From NCBI RefSeq assembly GCF_023278365.1, contig NZ_CP075338.1, positions 3,875,634 to 3,939,633 on the forward strand: 64,000 nucleotides of DNA, in the 5' to 3' direction. A model generated the notes under the pieces. That model was not told the origin of the DNA, made no database searches, and saw only the letters and a list, made by a program, of their open reading frames with translations. Source of the stretch: Epilithonimonas zeae (GTDB lineage: Bacteria; Bacteroidota; Bacteroidia; Flavobacteriales; Weeksellaceae). Of the stretch, positions 34,029 to 43,027 are shown piece after piece (the stretch's first letter is position 1; each line of letters starts with the position of its first letter). The position numbers and the translations under genes were made by a program.

Positions 34029-34794
34029 TTTTGGCTTCATTTAAAAAGTTATCAGAATTATCACGTCTCAGAATTAGGAATTGGAAATAAACGTCTTTGA
34101 TTTCAGTTGGAGTCAACTCATTGTCATTCCATTGCAGCCAATCTTCAGGGATCAGTTCTACGATTTCTCTCAAAACATCATCTGTCAATATTGCTTTGAA
34201 GCGTTGGTTCACTTCATCTAATTCTGAAGCTTGCGGAAGGAGAACGTGATCTTTTATCATCACAAAAGGGCTCACGGCATTCTTCTCCCAATTGTCCCAG
34301 TTGTGGTGGAAATATAAAGAAGCGCCGTTGTCTATAAGCCATAATTCCTGATGCCACATCAACATATTGGAATTGCGGAAAGTACGATCGATGTTGGTAA
34401 GAAATGCATCCAGCCAAACAATCTCCGAGGACAGTTTCGGATCGATTTTCACTGCGCCTGGATCATAAGTGATGGCGCCGGAAAGATAATGAAGAGCGAG
34501 ATTCAGTCCACAGCTGTTTTTCAATAAGTCTTGAATTTCTTCATCCGCCTCACTTCTTCCAAAATCCTCAGAAAGATTAGCAAACACCAACTCCGGAATA
34601 CGGAATCCTAAAACTTGAGAAACCTTGCCTCCGATTAATTCAGAGATCAAAGCCTTCACGCCGTGTCCTGCGCCACGGAACTTTAACACATATTTGAAGT
34701 CGTCATCCGCCTCAGCCAAAGCTGGTAAAGAACCTCCTTCTCGTAATGGAAGAATGTAGCGTGTGACGGTAACTGTTCTTAAAGATAAGTCCAA
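34006..34794 (-). CDS. HipA-like kinase
   Basis: A 262-residue protein of the HipA-like kinase type. The ATP-binding lysine is likely K38 in YVLKFRGAGHG, E52 lies in ISELIGG, the catalytic loop is NIDRTFRNSN (D136, N141) and the metal-binding D155 lies in IDNGASLYF. It lacks the N-terminal dimerisation module of classical HipA and has no HipB-type antitoxin next to it. Its partner is the overlapping DUF3037 gene downstream. Role unknown: a protein kinase, or a component of a stress or phage-response pair, is possible. Confidence 0.83.
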   Translation of the reverse strand: MDLSLRTVTVTRYILPLREGGSLPALAEADDDFKYVLKFRGAGHGVKALISELIGGKVSQVLGFRIPELVFANLSEDFGRSEADEEIQDLLKNSCGLNLALHYLSGAITYDPGAVKIDPKLSSEIVWLDAFLTNIDRTFRNSNMLMWHQELWLIDNGASLYFHHNWDNWEKNAVSPFVMIKDHVLLPQASELDEVNQRFKAILTDDVLREIVELIPEDWLQWNDNELTPTEIKDVYFQFLILRRDNSDNFLNEAKNARAKVI

Positions 34795-34894
34795 TTTGTA
34801 ATTTTTTGTAAAAATAGGGATTTACAAAGGAAATATCTGTAAAAGTTCTAAAATCTACTATTATGAAATTCGGAATAAAGTGAATTTATTATTA

Positions 34895-34930
34895 ATGCCT
34901 AATGGTGTTTTTTGCGTTAGGTATTTTTAC
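34895..34930 (+). terminator. Hairpin with T tract in the 34.8-35.0 kb gap
   Basis: ATGCCTAA (34895-34902) pairs with TTAGGTAT (34917-34924) with one G-U, followed by T residues. It has no obvious upstream + strand gene. A 6-codon frame (34863-34883) ends just before it. Confidence 0.4.
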
Positions 34931-34981
34931 GTAATTTTTATTTAAATGAATAATTTAATTATATTATGTTAAATATTTAAT

Positions 34982-34989
34982 TACATTTG
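34982..34989 (+). promoter_or_regulatory. -7 element of the adhesin gene
   Basis: TACATTTG matches TAnnTTTG and lies 77 bp before the adhesin ATG. No clear TTTG was found at the -33 distance. The stretch 34795-34980 is otherwise A/T-rich without a gene. Confidence 0.45.
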
Positions 34990-35066
34990 TGAGTAATGTG
35001 TTCGGATATGTTGTTATTGTTGAATTTATTTTAAAACTACTATGAATAACCTCAAAAATAATATAT

Positions 35067-38000
35067 ATGAGAAATTTTTACAGAAAAATTGGTATTCTCT
35101 TAATTGTGCTTTGGGCAAAATTGTTTTTTGCACAGGGTTTTACTGAGAATTTTGATGACATTGCCACACTAGCTAGCAATGGATGGACTTTGCAAAACAA
35201 CAGTTCTCCTGTGGGAGCTCTTGGTTGGTTTCAAGGTACTGCTACAACAGCAACACCAACACCTGGACCGTTTAATTCTTACAATGGAGCAGCTAATGCA
35301 TATATAGCAGCTAATTTTAACAGTACAGGAAGTTCCGGAACTATTTCTAACTGGATAATAACTCCTAACAGGACTTTAAGAAATGGCGATGTTTTTAGTT
35401 TTTTTACTAGGAAACCAACGATTGGTGCAGGACAAACGGACTATCCAGATAGGTTGGAAGTCAGAATGAGTACCAATGGAGCAAGTACCAATGCAGGGAG
35501 TAGCGCCGCAACAGTTGGAGACTTTTCTACACTTTTGCTTAGTATAAATCCTACTTTGGTTGCAAATGTCTATCCGCAGGTTTGGACTCAGTATACTATT
35601 ACTATCTCTGGTTTATCAGCCCCCACATCTGGCAGAATTGCGTTTCGATACTTTGTTACTGGTGCAGGTTCTTTAGGAATCAATTCAGATTATATAGGAA
35701 TAGACAATGTGGTTTATACGCCTTATATTTGTCCTGCGTTTACTATGACACCTGGCGGAGCTTTAACAGCTGGTGCTGCGGGCAGTCCTTACAGTAAAAC
35801 GCTTACGCAGACAGGGGCTTTAGGAACTCCTAATTTTGCTATTACAGCAGGTGCGCTTCCTCCGGGATTGACTTTGTCTACTTCAGGAACTATTTCGGGA
35901 ACGCCAACTGCTACGGGGACATTTAATTTTACAGTCACTGTTAACGATACCAGCGGATGTTCGGGGTCTCAGGCTTATTCTATTACAGTACTATGTCCGT
36001 CAAACCCGATTACTATTGCTAATTTCCCAGCACTTTGTAGTAATAGTGGTTTATACACTTTAACAGAAGCTTCTCCCGCGGGTGGAACATATAGTGGAAC
36101 TGGCGTTAGTGGTGGTCAATTTGATCCGGCTGCGGGTACGCAAACCATTACTTACGATTATACAGATGCTTACGGCTGTGCACATTCCATGAGTAAAACT
36201 ATAACGGTTAATCCTGAACAAAATATTACAACCCAACCAAATGCCAGCACAATTTGTATGGGTGCTAATACCACATTCAGTGCTACAGCTAACAATGCTA
36301 CAGGGTATCAATGGCAGGTTAATACTGGTTCAGGCTTTACGAATATCAGCAACACTGCACCATATTCAGGTGCAACTACATCAACCTTAACTGTTACAGG
36401 AGCGACTGCCGCTATGAACGGTTATGTCTATCGTGTAGTAATTTCAGGCTCTACGGGATGCGATCCTAAAAATTCAAACAATGCAGCCCTGACCGTTAAT
36501 TCTGCTCCGTCAATTACGACCCAACCGACTGCAAGTACGATCTGTGCAGGTTCTAATACGACATTTACTGCTTCTGCAAGCAATGCCACCGGTTATCAAT
36601 GGCAGGTTGATTCAGGCTCCGGCTTTACGAATATCAGCAACACTGCACCATATTCCGGAGCAACGACAGCTACGTTGACTATTACCGGAGCAACAGCTGG
36701 CTTGAATGGTAATGTATATCGAGTTGTGGTAACAGGATTGTGTACACCGGTTGCAACTTCAAACAGTGCAGCCTTGACCGTTAATTCTGCTCCGTCAATT
36801 ACGACCCAACCGATTGCAAGTACGATCTGTGCAGGTTCTAACGCTACGTTTACTGCTGCCGCAAGCAATGCTACCGGTTATCAATGGCAGGTTGATTCAG
36901 GCTCCGGCTTTACGAATATCAGCAACACTGCACCATATTCCGGGGCAACGACATCTACGTTGACTATTACCGGAGCAACAGCTGGCTTGAATGGTAATGT
37001 ATATCGAGTTGTGGTAACAGGATTGTGTACACCGGTTGCAACTTCAAACAGTGCAGCCTTGACCGTTAATTCTGCTCCGGTAATTACGACCCAACCGATT
37101 GCAAGTACGATCTGTGCAGGTTCTAACACGACATTTACCGCTTCTGCAAGCAATGCTACCGGTTATCAATGGCAGGTTGATTCAGGCTCCGGCTTTACGA
37201 ATATCAGCAACACTGCACCATATTCCGGGGCAACGACAGCTACGTTGACTATTACTGGCGCAACAGCTGGCTTGAATGGTTATTTGTATCGAGTTGTGGT
37301 AACAGGATTGTGTACACCGGTTGCAACTTCAAACAATGCAGCCTTGACCGTTAATTCTGCTCCGGTAATTACGACCCAACCGATTGCAAGTACGATCTGT
37401 GCAGGTTCTAACACGACATTTACCGCTTCTGCAAGCAATGCTACCGGTTATCAATGGCAGGTTGATTCAGGCTCCGGCTTTACGAATATCAGCAACACTG
37501 CACCATATTCCGGAGCAACGACAGCTACGTTGTCTATTACCGGCGCAACAGCTGGCTTGAATGGTTATGTTTATCGAGTTGTGGTAACAGGATTGTGTAC
37601 ACCGGTTGCAACTTCAAACAATGCAGCCTTGATCGTATCATCAGTAATTGGTTCAACAACTAAAACTGATGTTACTTGTAATGGAAGCTCTAATGGAACG
37701 ATAACCCTTACACCTTCGGGTGGCGTATCTCCTTACACTTTTGCTTGGAATGATGGCGCAGATACTCAAAATAGAACAGGTCTTGCAGCAGGAACTTATA
37801 CAGTGACTATAAAAGATGTTAATGGTTGTACAGGATCTGCTTCTGTAACGATTACGGAACCAGATGCATTGGTTGCTACGGCAGGAGCGCAAACTAATGT
37901 TGCTTGTAATGGTAGCGCGACGGGTGCAGCAACAGTTAATGTTACTGGAGGAACGGGTAATTATATTTACAGCTGGAATACAACACCGGAACAGACAGGG

Positions 38001-38591
38001 ATGACGGCGACAGGATTAGCTGCAGGAACTTATATTGTAACGGTGAAAGATGCTAACCAGTGTCAGACAACACAATCATTTACAATTACAGAAGCAGAAG
38101 CGGTAGTTGCTCCTACAGGTGCGGCAACACAAAGCTTCAATGCCGGAGATACGCTGAGTGTTTTAGTTGCTAATGGTCAGAATATCAAATGGTATGCAAC
38201 AGCAGGTGATGCAACCAATCATATTAATAATTTACCAATGAGTACTTTGATTGTTAATAATACCACTTATTATGCAACGCAAACTGTTGGCGGATGCGAA
38301 TCTAAAACATCATTAGCAGTTTTAGCCTGGAATGAAGATATGGGTGTGATAAATAATGATGGTAAGACCAAAATCCAAATTTATCCAAATCCGGTTAAAG
38401 AAGTCTTATACTTCGGTGGCGAAGAGAAAATCAATAAGATTGTAATTATGTCAATTGATGGTAAGAAAGTCTCAGAGAAAACAATGTATGGCGAAAGGAA
38501 ACTGAATGTTCATACTTTGATACAAGGTACTTATCTGATTAATATCTTTACAGATAAAGGTATTCAAACCATTAAGTTTATCAAAAACTAA
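35067..38591 (+). CDS. T9SS-secreted adhesin with Ig and SprB repeats
   Basis: A 1174-residue surface protein. After a signal peptide (cleavage after LFFAQG) comes a jelly-roll/choice-of-anchor-J type domain to about residue 220, then an Ig-like module (LPPGLTLSTSGTISGTPTATG). Five Ig-like units of about 95 residues follow; the last four are near identical and each has ITTQPxAST and the SNATGYQWQVDSGSGF core. Two SprB-type modules (DVTCNGSSNGTITLTPSGG and NVACNGSATGAATVNVTGG) come next. The C-terminus is a T9SS type A sorting domain (IQIYPNPVKEVLYF to IKFIKN). It is probably exported by the type IX system and involved in attachment or gliding. Confidence 0.9.
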   Translation: MRNFYRKIGILLIVLWAKLFFAQGFTENFDDIATLASNGWTLQNNSSPVGALGWFQGTATTATPTPGPFNSYNGAANAYIAANFNSTGSSGTISNWIITPNRTLRNGDVFSFFTRKPTIGAGQTDYPDRLEVRMSTNGASTNAGSSAATVGDFSTLLLSINPTLVANVYPQVWTQYTITISGLSAPTSGRIAFRYFVTGAGSLGINSDYIGIDNVVYTPYICPAFTMTPGGALTAGAAGSPYSKTLTQTGALGTPNFAITAGALPPGLTLSTSGTISGTPTATGTFNFTVTVNDTSGCSGSQAYSITVLCPSNPITIANFPALCSNSGLYTLTEASPAGGTYSGTGVSGGQFDPAAGTQTITYDYTDAYGCAHSMSKTITVNPEQNITTQPNASTICMGANTTFSATANNATGYQWQVNTGSGFTNISNTAPYSGATTSTLTVTGATAAMNGYVYRVVISGSTGCDPKNSNNAALTVNSAPSITTQPTASTICAGSNTTFTASASNATGYQWQVDSGSGFTNISNTAPYSGATTATLTITGATAGLNGNVYRVVVTGLCTPVATSNSAALTVNSAPSITTQPIASTICAGSNATFTAAASNATGYQWQVDSGSGFTNISNTAPYSGATTSTLTITGATAGLNGNVYRVVVTGLCTPVATSNSAALTVNSAPVITTQPIASTICAGSNTTFTASASNATGYQWQVDSGSGFTNISNTAPYSGATTATLTITGATAGLNGYLYRVVVTGLCTPVATSNNAALTVNSAPVITTQPIASTICAGSNTTFTASASNATGYQWQVDSGSGFTNISNTAPYSGATTATLSITGATAGLNGYVYRVVVTGLCTPVATSNNAALIVSSVIGSTTKTDVTCNGSSNGTITLTPSGGVSPYTFAWNDGADTQNRTGLAAGTYTVTIKDVNGCTGSASVTITEPDALVATAGAQTNVACNGSATGAATVNVTGGTGNYIYSWNTTPEQTGMTATGLAAGTYIVTVKDANQCQTTQSFTITEAEAVVAPTGAATQSFNAGDTLSVLVANGQNIKWYATAGDATNHINNLPMSTLIVNNTTYYATQTVGGCESKTSLAVLAWNEDMGVINNDGKTKIQIYPNPVKEVLYFGGEEKINKIVIMSIDGKKVSEKTMYGERKLNVHTLIQGTYLINIFTDKGIQTIKFIKN
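36501..37640 (+). repeat. Four tandem 285-bp repeats in the adhesin gene
   Basis: Units start at 36501, 36786, 37071 and 37356, exactly 285 bp (95 codons) apart, each opening TCTGCTCCGTCAATTACG or TCTGCTCCGGTAATTACG. They are near identical, with few substitutions; a fifth, older copy precedes them from about 36216. The length keeps the reading frame, so copy number can change without loss of the protein. Confidence 0.92.
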
Positions 38592-38614
38592 AACTTAAAT
38601 TATAATTCTGTAAG

Positions 38615-38644
38615 GGCCATCACAAATTTGTGATGGCCTTTTGT
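38615..38644 (+). terminator. Strong terminator after the adhesin gene
   Basis: A perfect 24-base palindrome from GGCCATCACAAA to its complement (38615-38638), followed by T residues. Confidence 0.85.
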
Positions 38645-38776
38645 TTTTATGATATTCAGAACAAAAACCAACGCTTTCATAACATTTTTAACGAGGCGGT
38701 CAAGGAAGATTATATATTTGAATTTGATGAAAAATACCATTAATAATTTTAAAAAAAATCGGAAACTGCATTTGTT

Positions 38777-38784
38777 TATCTTTG
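38777..38784 (+). promoter_or_regulatory. -7 element of the histidine kinase gene
   Basis: TATCTTTG matches TAnnTTTG and ends only 5 nt before the ATG at 38790, so the transcript may be leaderless. A second candidate, TATATTTG, lies at 38713-38720. Confidence 0.45.
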
Positions 38785-38789
38785 TTATT

Positions 38790-40478
38790 ATGAAAAAATC
38801 TTCTAATTTTTTCCTGCTTTTTCTAATGGTTTTTTGTTCCGGGCAAAATGCTTTCCACGTATTGCGGAAAGAACTAGATAAAAAGATTCAAAATTCGGAT
38901 TATCCAACTGCTTTGGAACTGATTAATCAAAATAGGGAACATTATAATTCCGATGAAAAGACAAATCTGGATGTTTCGAAAGTAAAAATCCTGACGGAAT
39001 TGGGACTCTACGATGAGGCTTTCAAACTGTCTCAAAATCTCATCAATTCTAAATTAACGCCTGAACAGCAACTCAAAATCCATATCGAAAGAGAACTCAT
39101 TTTTGAAATTAATAATGATGAAAAATCTTCCAAAATCGAAATTGATAAAGCAGAACAGTTAATCAAAAATCATCCTGATCTTAAACCTAAAAATTATACT
39201 CATTTTCTTATTAGGAAATCTTCGTATTACAGGGTGAATGGTCATCGGGAAATTGCATTTGAAATAGCTAACGAGGCCAAAAAATATGCGATGTCAGTCA
39301 ATGATGAATCGAATCTTCCTGATGTAGAACTGATTCTGGGATTGGGAAACCGGAACAATCCAGAGAAGAGATTAGCACATTTTCAGCGTGCACTTTATTT
39401 GTACAAAAGACTTCATCACAACGAGGCGATTAATTCTATGTACAATAATATTTCGTTTTTATATTTCTCAAAGCAGGATTATAAAATGGCTGATGTTTAT
39501 ATAGATTCTGCAATTGCCAATTCCAAAAATTCAAGAGTTTTAAATTACAGAGCGGATATTTTTCAATTGAAAAGCGAAATTATGGAAAAGCAAAATCAAC
39601 CTGATTCCGCTTTACACTATTATAAACTGACTTCAGGCTTATATAATCAGTTCAACAATCAGCAAATAGATCTTAAAGTTAAAGAACTGGGAATTCAGTT
39701 TAATTTTCAGAAGGAAAAAACAGAGAAAGAACAACTACAAAAGAACATTGCGGGAACTCGAAAGCTTAATATCACATTATTTATTTCTGTTTTCGTTTTA
39801 GCGTGTTTAATTTGGTTGATTCTTAAAAATAAAAAGAAAATAGAAGTTCAAAAACAAGAAATTTCTGATAATAACCTTGCTTTGAAAAACAATCTTGAGC
39901 AGAAACAATTCTTGGTTCAAGAGCTTAATCATCGTGTCAAAAATAATCTGGCTGTGATTCTCAGTCTGATAGATTTTCAGAAAGACCAGGCTGATAGTTC
40001 CGAGTATAAAAATAGATTCGAAGATCTTCATCAGCGGATAAAAACGATAATGATTGTGCACGAACTCTATTCTTACAGCGTGAATCATAATGATAATGCA
40101 CTTATCGAGGTAGAAAGTTATACTAACCGGATTTTCGAAACGCATCAAAATAGTTCACAAAGAGTTATTGATTATAAAATTGATATCGAAAATAGCACTC
40201 TGAAAGTAGACAAAGCATTACCATTTGGTTTGATTCTTAATGAGTTGATTACTAATTCTATAAAACACGCAAAAACAGAATCGCTAATATTAGATTTAAA
40301 ATTAAATTTGATTGATGATAAGATAGAATTGTCATATTCGGATAACGGAACCAATTTCGATTTTGAAAATAAGAAAGATTCACTCGGGCTTTTGATTATC
40401 GAAGGAATGGTAAAACAACTGAAAGGGAATTACACAAGAGATAAAGCTAATTATAAAATCACATTTCCCAATGACTGA
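38790..40478 (+). CDS. TPR sensor histidine kinase (HisKA_2)
   Basis: About 562 residues. A signal peptide (FFLLFLMVFCSGQ) precedes periplasmic TPR-type helical repeats to about residue 310, then a transmembrane helix (ITLFISVFVLACLIWLIL). The cytosolic part has a dimerisation/phosphoacceptor box LVQELNHRVKNNLAVILSLI, of the HisKA_2/HWE type, and an ATPase domain (LILNELITNSIKHAK, ELSYSDNGTNFD, SLGLLIIEGMVKQL). The ATG at 38790 is preferred over an upstream one that would add 47 residues before the signal peptide. The response regulator gene overlaps by 8 bp. Confidence 0.9.
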   Translation: MKKSSNFFLLFLMVFCSGQNAFHVLRKELDKKIQNSDYPTALELINQNREHYNSDEKTNLDVSKVKILTELGLYDEAFKLSQNLINSKLTPEQQLKIHIERELIFEINNDEKSSKIEIDKAEQLIKNHPDLKPKNYTHFLIRKSSYYRVNGHREIAFEIANEAKKYAMSVNDESNLPDVELILGLGNRNNPEKRLAHFQRALYLYKRLHHNEAINSMYNNISFLYFSKQDYKMADVYIDSAIANSKNSRVLNYRADIFQLKSEIMEKQNQPDSALHYYKLTSGLYNQFNNQQIDLKVKELGIQFNFQKEKTEKEQLQKNIAGTRKLNITLFISVFVLACLIWLILKNKKKIEVQKQEISDNNLALKNNLEQKQFLVQELNHRVKNNLAVILSLIDFQKDQADSSEYKNRFEDLHQRIKTIMIVHELYSYSVNHNDNALIEVESYTNRIFETHQNSSQRVIDYKIDIENSTLKVDKALPFGLILNELITNSIKHAKTESLILDLKLNLIDDKIELSYSDNGTNFDFENKKDSLGLLIIEGMVKQLKGNYTRDKANYKITFPND

Positions 40479-41121
40479 GCATAAAAACAGAATACTGATT
40501 GTAGAAGATGAGGTCTTGATTGCGTTCTCTGTCAAAAGGATGCTGGAACCGTTTTTCTTGTCCGAAATTGCTCACGATTATGAAGAAGCAAAACTGTTGT
40601 TGTCTCACAAATTATTTGATTTGGTTTTGATTGATATTTCGCTTTCCGGAGAAAAAACAGGGCTGGATTTGGCGCAATTCATCAATGATAATATTTCGAT
40701 TCCATTCATTTTTACAACCGCTTTGACCGATCCAGGGACACTCGAAAAAGTGACTGACCTGAAACCTTCTGCTTACCTTTCAAAACCTGTTGAAAATGTG
40801 AATTTGATCACAGCAATTAATCTTGCATTGGCCAATCAGGATAATATCTTCAAGATAGAGATTGGCAAACAGGTCTATTATTTCCAATCCAAAGATTTTC
40901 TTTTTGCAGAAGCTGACCATATCTATGTCGAAATCTATTTGAAGTCCGGTAAAAATCAAATTCTAAGAACAACAATGTCCTATCTGGAAGAGGTTTTTCC
41001 TTCGAAATATTTTAAACGCATAAATCGAAGTGTAGCTGTCAATCCCTATCATATTTCAAAAATCGTGAATGATAAATTGTATTTGGAGGATAAGGTTTTC
41101 AAGATTTCCAAACATTTCTAA
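40471..41121 (+). CDS. LytTR response regulator
   Basis: A 216-residue response regulator, partner of the upstream kinase. The receiver domain has the acidic pair at E12-D13 (IVEDEV), the phosphoacceptor D55 (VLIDISLSG), T78 in FTTAL and K100 in LSKPV. The LytTR DNA-binding domain follows (FLFAEADHIYVEIYLKSG, FKRINRSVAVNPYHI). It overlaps the kinase gene by 8 bp. Its position between the large adhesin and the next T9SS protein suggests it may regulate surface-protein genes. Confidence 0.92.
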   Translation: MTEHKNRILIVEDEVLIAFSVKRMLEPFFLSEIAHDYEEAKLLLSHKLFDLVLIDISLSGEKTGLDLAQFINDNISIPFIFTTALTDPGTLEKVTDLKPSAYLSKPVENVNLITAINLALANQDNIFKIEIGKQVYYFQSKDFLFAEADHIYVEIYLKSGKNQILRTTMSYLEEVFPSKYFKRINRSVAVNPYHISKIVNDKLYLEDKVFKISKHF

Positions 41122-41247
41122 TTTCACTTTAGAACAAAAAAGCATAGTTTCAGAACATTTTTTCGGATAAAATTTTCATCATTTCTAATTTTAATGAATG
41201 AATGCTAAATCATTGTCATGCAATTCTAATTTGTTAAAACTGAAATT

Positions 41248-42930
41248 ATGAAAACACTTCTATTTTTTCTTTCTTGTTTGTTGATTCCTGCTTTTGTTGA
41301 TGCACAGATTTTGCCAAGTCTTAATGGTATTGTGTATGTCAATACGGCTGTAATTGGTGGTGCAGAAACCGGTTCTTCGTGGTCCAATGCTTCTAAAAAT
41401 TTAAAGCAGGTCATTACGGCTGCCAACTCTAATCCAGCAATTAAGGAAATCTGGGTTTCCAAGGGAACTTATTATCCGTCTACGATTTCCAACAGAGATG
41501 ATTTTTTCTATATCACCCGAAATAATTTGAAGGTCTATGGAGGCTTTTCAGGATCAGAAACATCTTTATCCGAAAGAGATATCCAGACCAATGAAACCAT
41601 TCTGAGTGGTAATATCGGAGCGGCAAATTCGGCTAATGATAACAGTTACCATATAATGGTTATCGATGCGTATGATTCAGCGATTGACAATTCTACGCAG
41701 ATAGATGGTTTTACCTTTCAGGATGGGAATGCAAACGCCGGATCTGTTTTGAATAATTATTTTCCAAGATACACAGGGAGCGCAATTCTAGTTTATCCCT
41801 CGATTGATAATAATTCTCCGTTGATATCCAATAATATATTTAAGAATAATTCGCAGTTTCAGTTAGGAGCTTTGGCAATCGAAGCTAATACCTCAGGAAC
41901 TAATGTCACGCGAGTAGAGAATTGTTCTTTTTATAACAATTACTCAAAATACGCAGGTGGAGCACTTGATGTTTTTAATCATTATGGAACAGTCCAAAAT
42001 ATTGAGATCAAAGGCTGTCTTTTTCAAGAAAATGTTGTGGATAATGGTTCTCAAGGCGGACCAAATGGTGGTCTTGGGGCAGCGATTTTTACTTATGGGA
42101 ATAATAATGTTTTGATTAATAAAAGCAGATTTGTAAACAACAAGATTGGTAATTATACTCAATATTCTGGTACGTACAAAGGAACGGCAGTTGCGGCAAG
42201 AGAAGGTTCTGAAGTTACTATTGTTAATAGCCTAATTTATTCTGACCAGATTTATATTCCTTTTTATAATAGTGCTTCTTCCCTCAGTTTTATTAATTCC
42301 ACGGTCTACAACCCAGATAGCGGGACAATTCTTTCAACTGTAAATCCGGTCCTCAATTCGATTCAGAATTCTATTTTCTGGATGGGTGGCAATTCTGTGA
42401 ATACAATTGATGGTGCTGGGACAACTGTAACAGCGAACAATTCTATTATTCTTCCAAAATACAATGTGACTTTAACTGGTTCTAATAATTACACTACAGA
42501 TCCTTTATTTAAAGATGTTGCTTCTAAGGATTTTGGTTTGCAAAATTCTAGTAATGGGATTAATAATGGAAATAATTCGTTTTACGATGTGTCAAAGTAT
42601 GGAAATTTTGATCTGGCAAATAATAGTCGAACCGAGGAAACAACAATTGATATCGGAGCTTTTGAAAAACAACCGACCTTATCTGTCTCGGACATTAATA
42701 ATGAAAAATCAATTACAATCTATCCAAATCCTGTAAAGGATATTCTGAATCTGAAAACCAGAGAAAAAATCTCCATGGTGGAAATCATATCGATGGATGG
42801 AAAAAAAGTATTGACGAGAAATATAGTTGATGAAACGAAATTAGATTTGGGATCATTATCAAAAGGAATTTACTTCATTCATATTTCTACTGAAAAAGAA
42901 ACACAATCCTTGAAATTCATCAAGGAATAA
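41248..42930 (+). CDS. T9SS-secreted parallel beta-helix protein
   Basis: A 560-residue secreted protein. After a signal peptide (cleavage after VDAQ) the core has the pectate-lyase-like/choice-of-anchor-Q layout: VYVNTAVIGGAETGSSWSNA at the start, SKGTYYPS, GGFSGSETSLSERDI, then repeated asparagine-rich rungs such as NNSPLISNNIFKNN and VTIVNSLIYSDQ. It ends with a T9SS type A sorting domain (ITIYPNPVKDILNL to KFIKE). Likely a surface polysaccharide-binding or degrading protein; no catalytic residues can be assigned. Confidence 0.87.
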   Translation: MKTLLFFLSCLLIPAFVDAQILPSLNGIVYVNTAVIGGAETGSSWSNASKNLKQVITAANSNPAIKEIWVSKGTYYPSTISNRDDFFYITRNNLKVYGGFSGSETSLSERDIQTNETILSGNIGAANSANDNSYHIMVIDAYDSAIDNSTQIDGFTFQDGNANAGSVLNNYFPRYTGSAILVYPSIDNNSPLISNNIFKNNSQFQLGALAIEANTSGTNVTRVENCSFYNNYSKYAGGALDVFNHYGTVQNIEIKGCLFQENVVDNGSQGGPNGGLGAAIFTYGNNNVLINKSRFVNNKIGNYTQYSGTYKGTAVAAREGSEVTIVNSLIYSDQIYIPFYNSASSLSFINSTVYNPDSGTILSTVNPVLNSIQNSIFWMGGNSVNTIDGAGTTVTANNSIILPKYNVTLTGSNNYTTDPLFKDVASKDFGLQNSSNGINNGNNSFYDVSKYGNFDLANNSRTEETTIDIGAFEKQPTLSVSDINNEKSITIYPNPVKDILNLKTREKISMVEIISMDGKKVLTRNIVDETKLDLGSLSKGIYFIHISTEKETQSLKFIKE

Positions 42931-42946
42931 TAAGGTTGGTTAATCA

Positions 42947-42979
42947 GCCTGATTAATTTTAATCATTGGTTAATCAGGC
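42947..42979 (+). terminator. Hairpin after the beta-helix gene
   Basis: GCCTGATTAA (42947-42956) pairs with TTAATCAGGC (42970-42979), 10 bp over a 13-nt loop. An overlapping alternative pairing, TTAATCAG with CTGATTAA, exists just upstream. The T tract is weak. Confidence 0.55.
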
Positions 42980-43027
42980 ACCACATTTATCAAAAAATAA
43001 TTTCTAACAATCCTAAAAGTAAACATT

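Noticed and set aside
36596..37153. Repeated open frames on the minus strand inside the adhesin repeats
   Set aside because: They are antisense shadows of the 285-bp repeat with no start signal.
36501..37640. CRISPR-like array
   Set aside because: The repeats are 285 bp, contiguous, in frame and protein-coding, with no spacers; they encode Ig-like domains.
38649..38789. Upstream start for the histidine kinase
   Set aside because: The extra 47 residues would precede the signal peptide and lie between the terminator and the -7 element.
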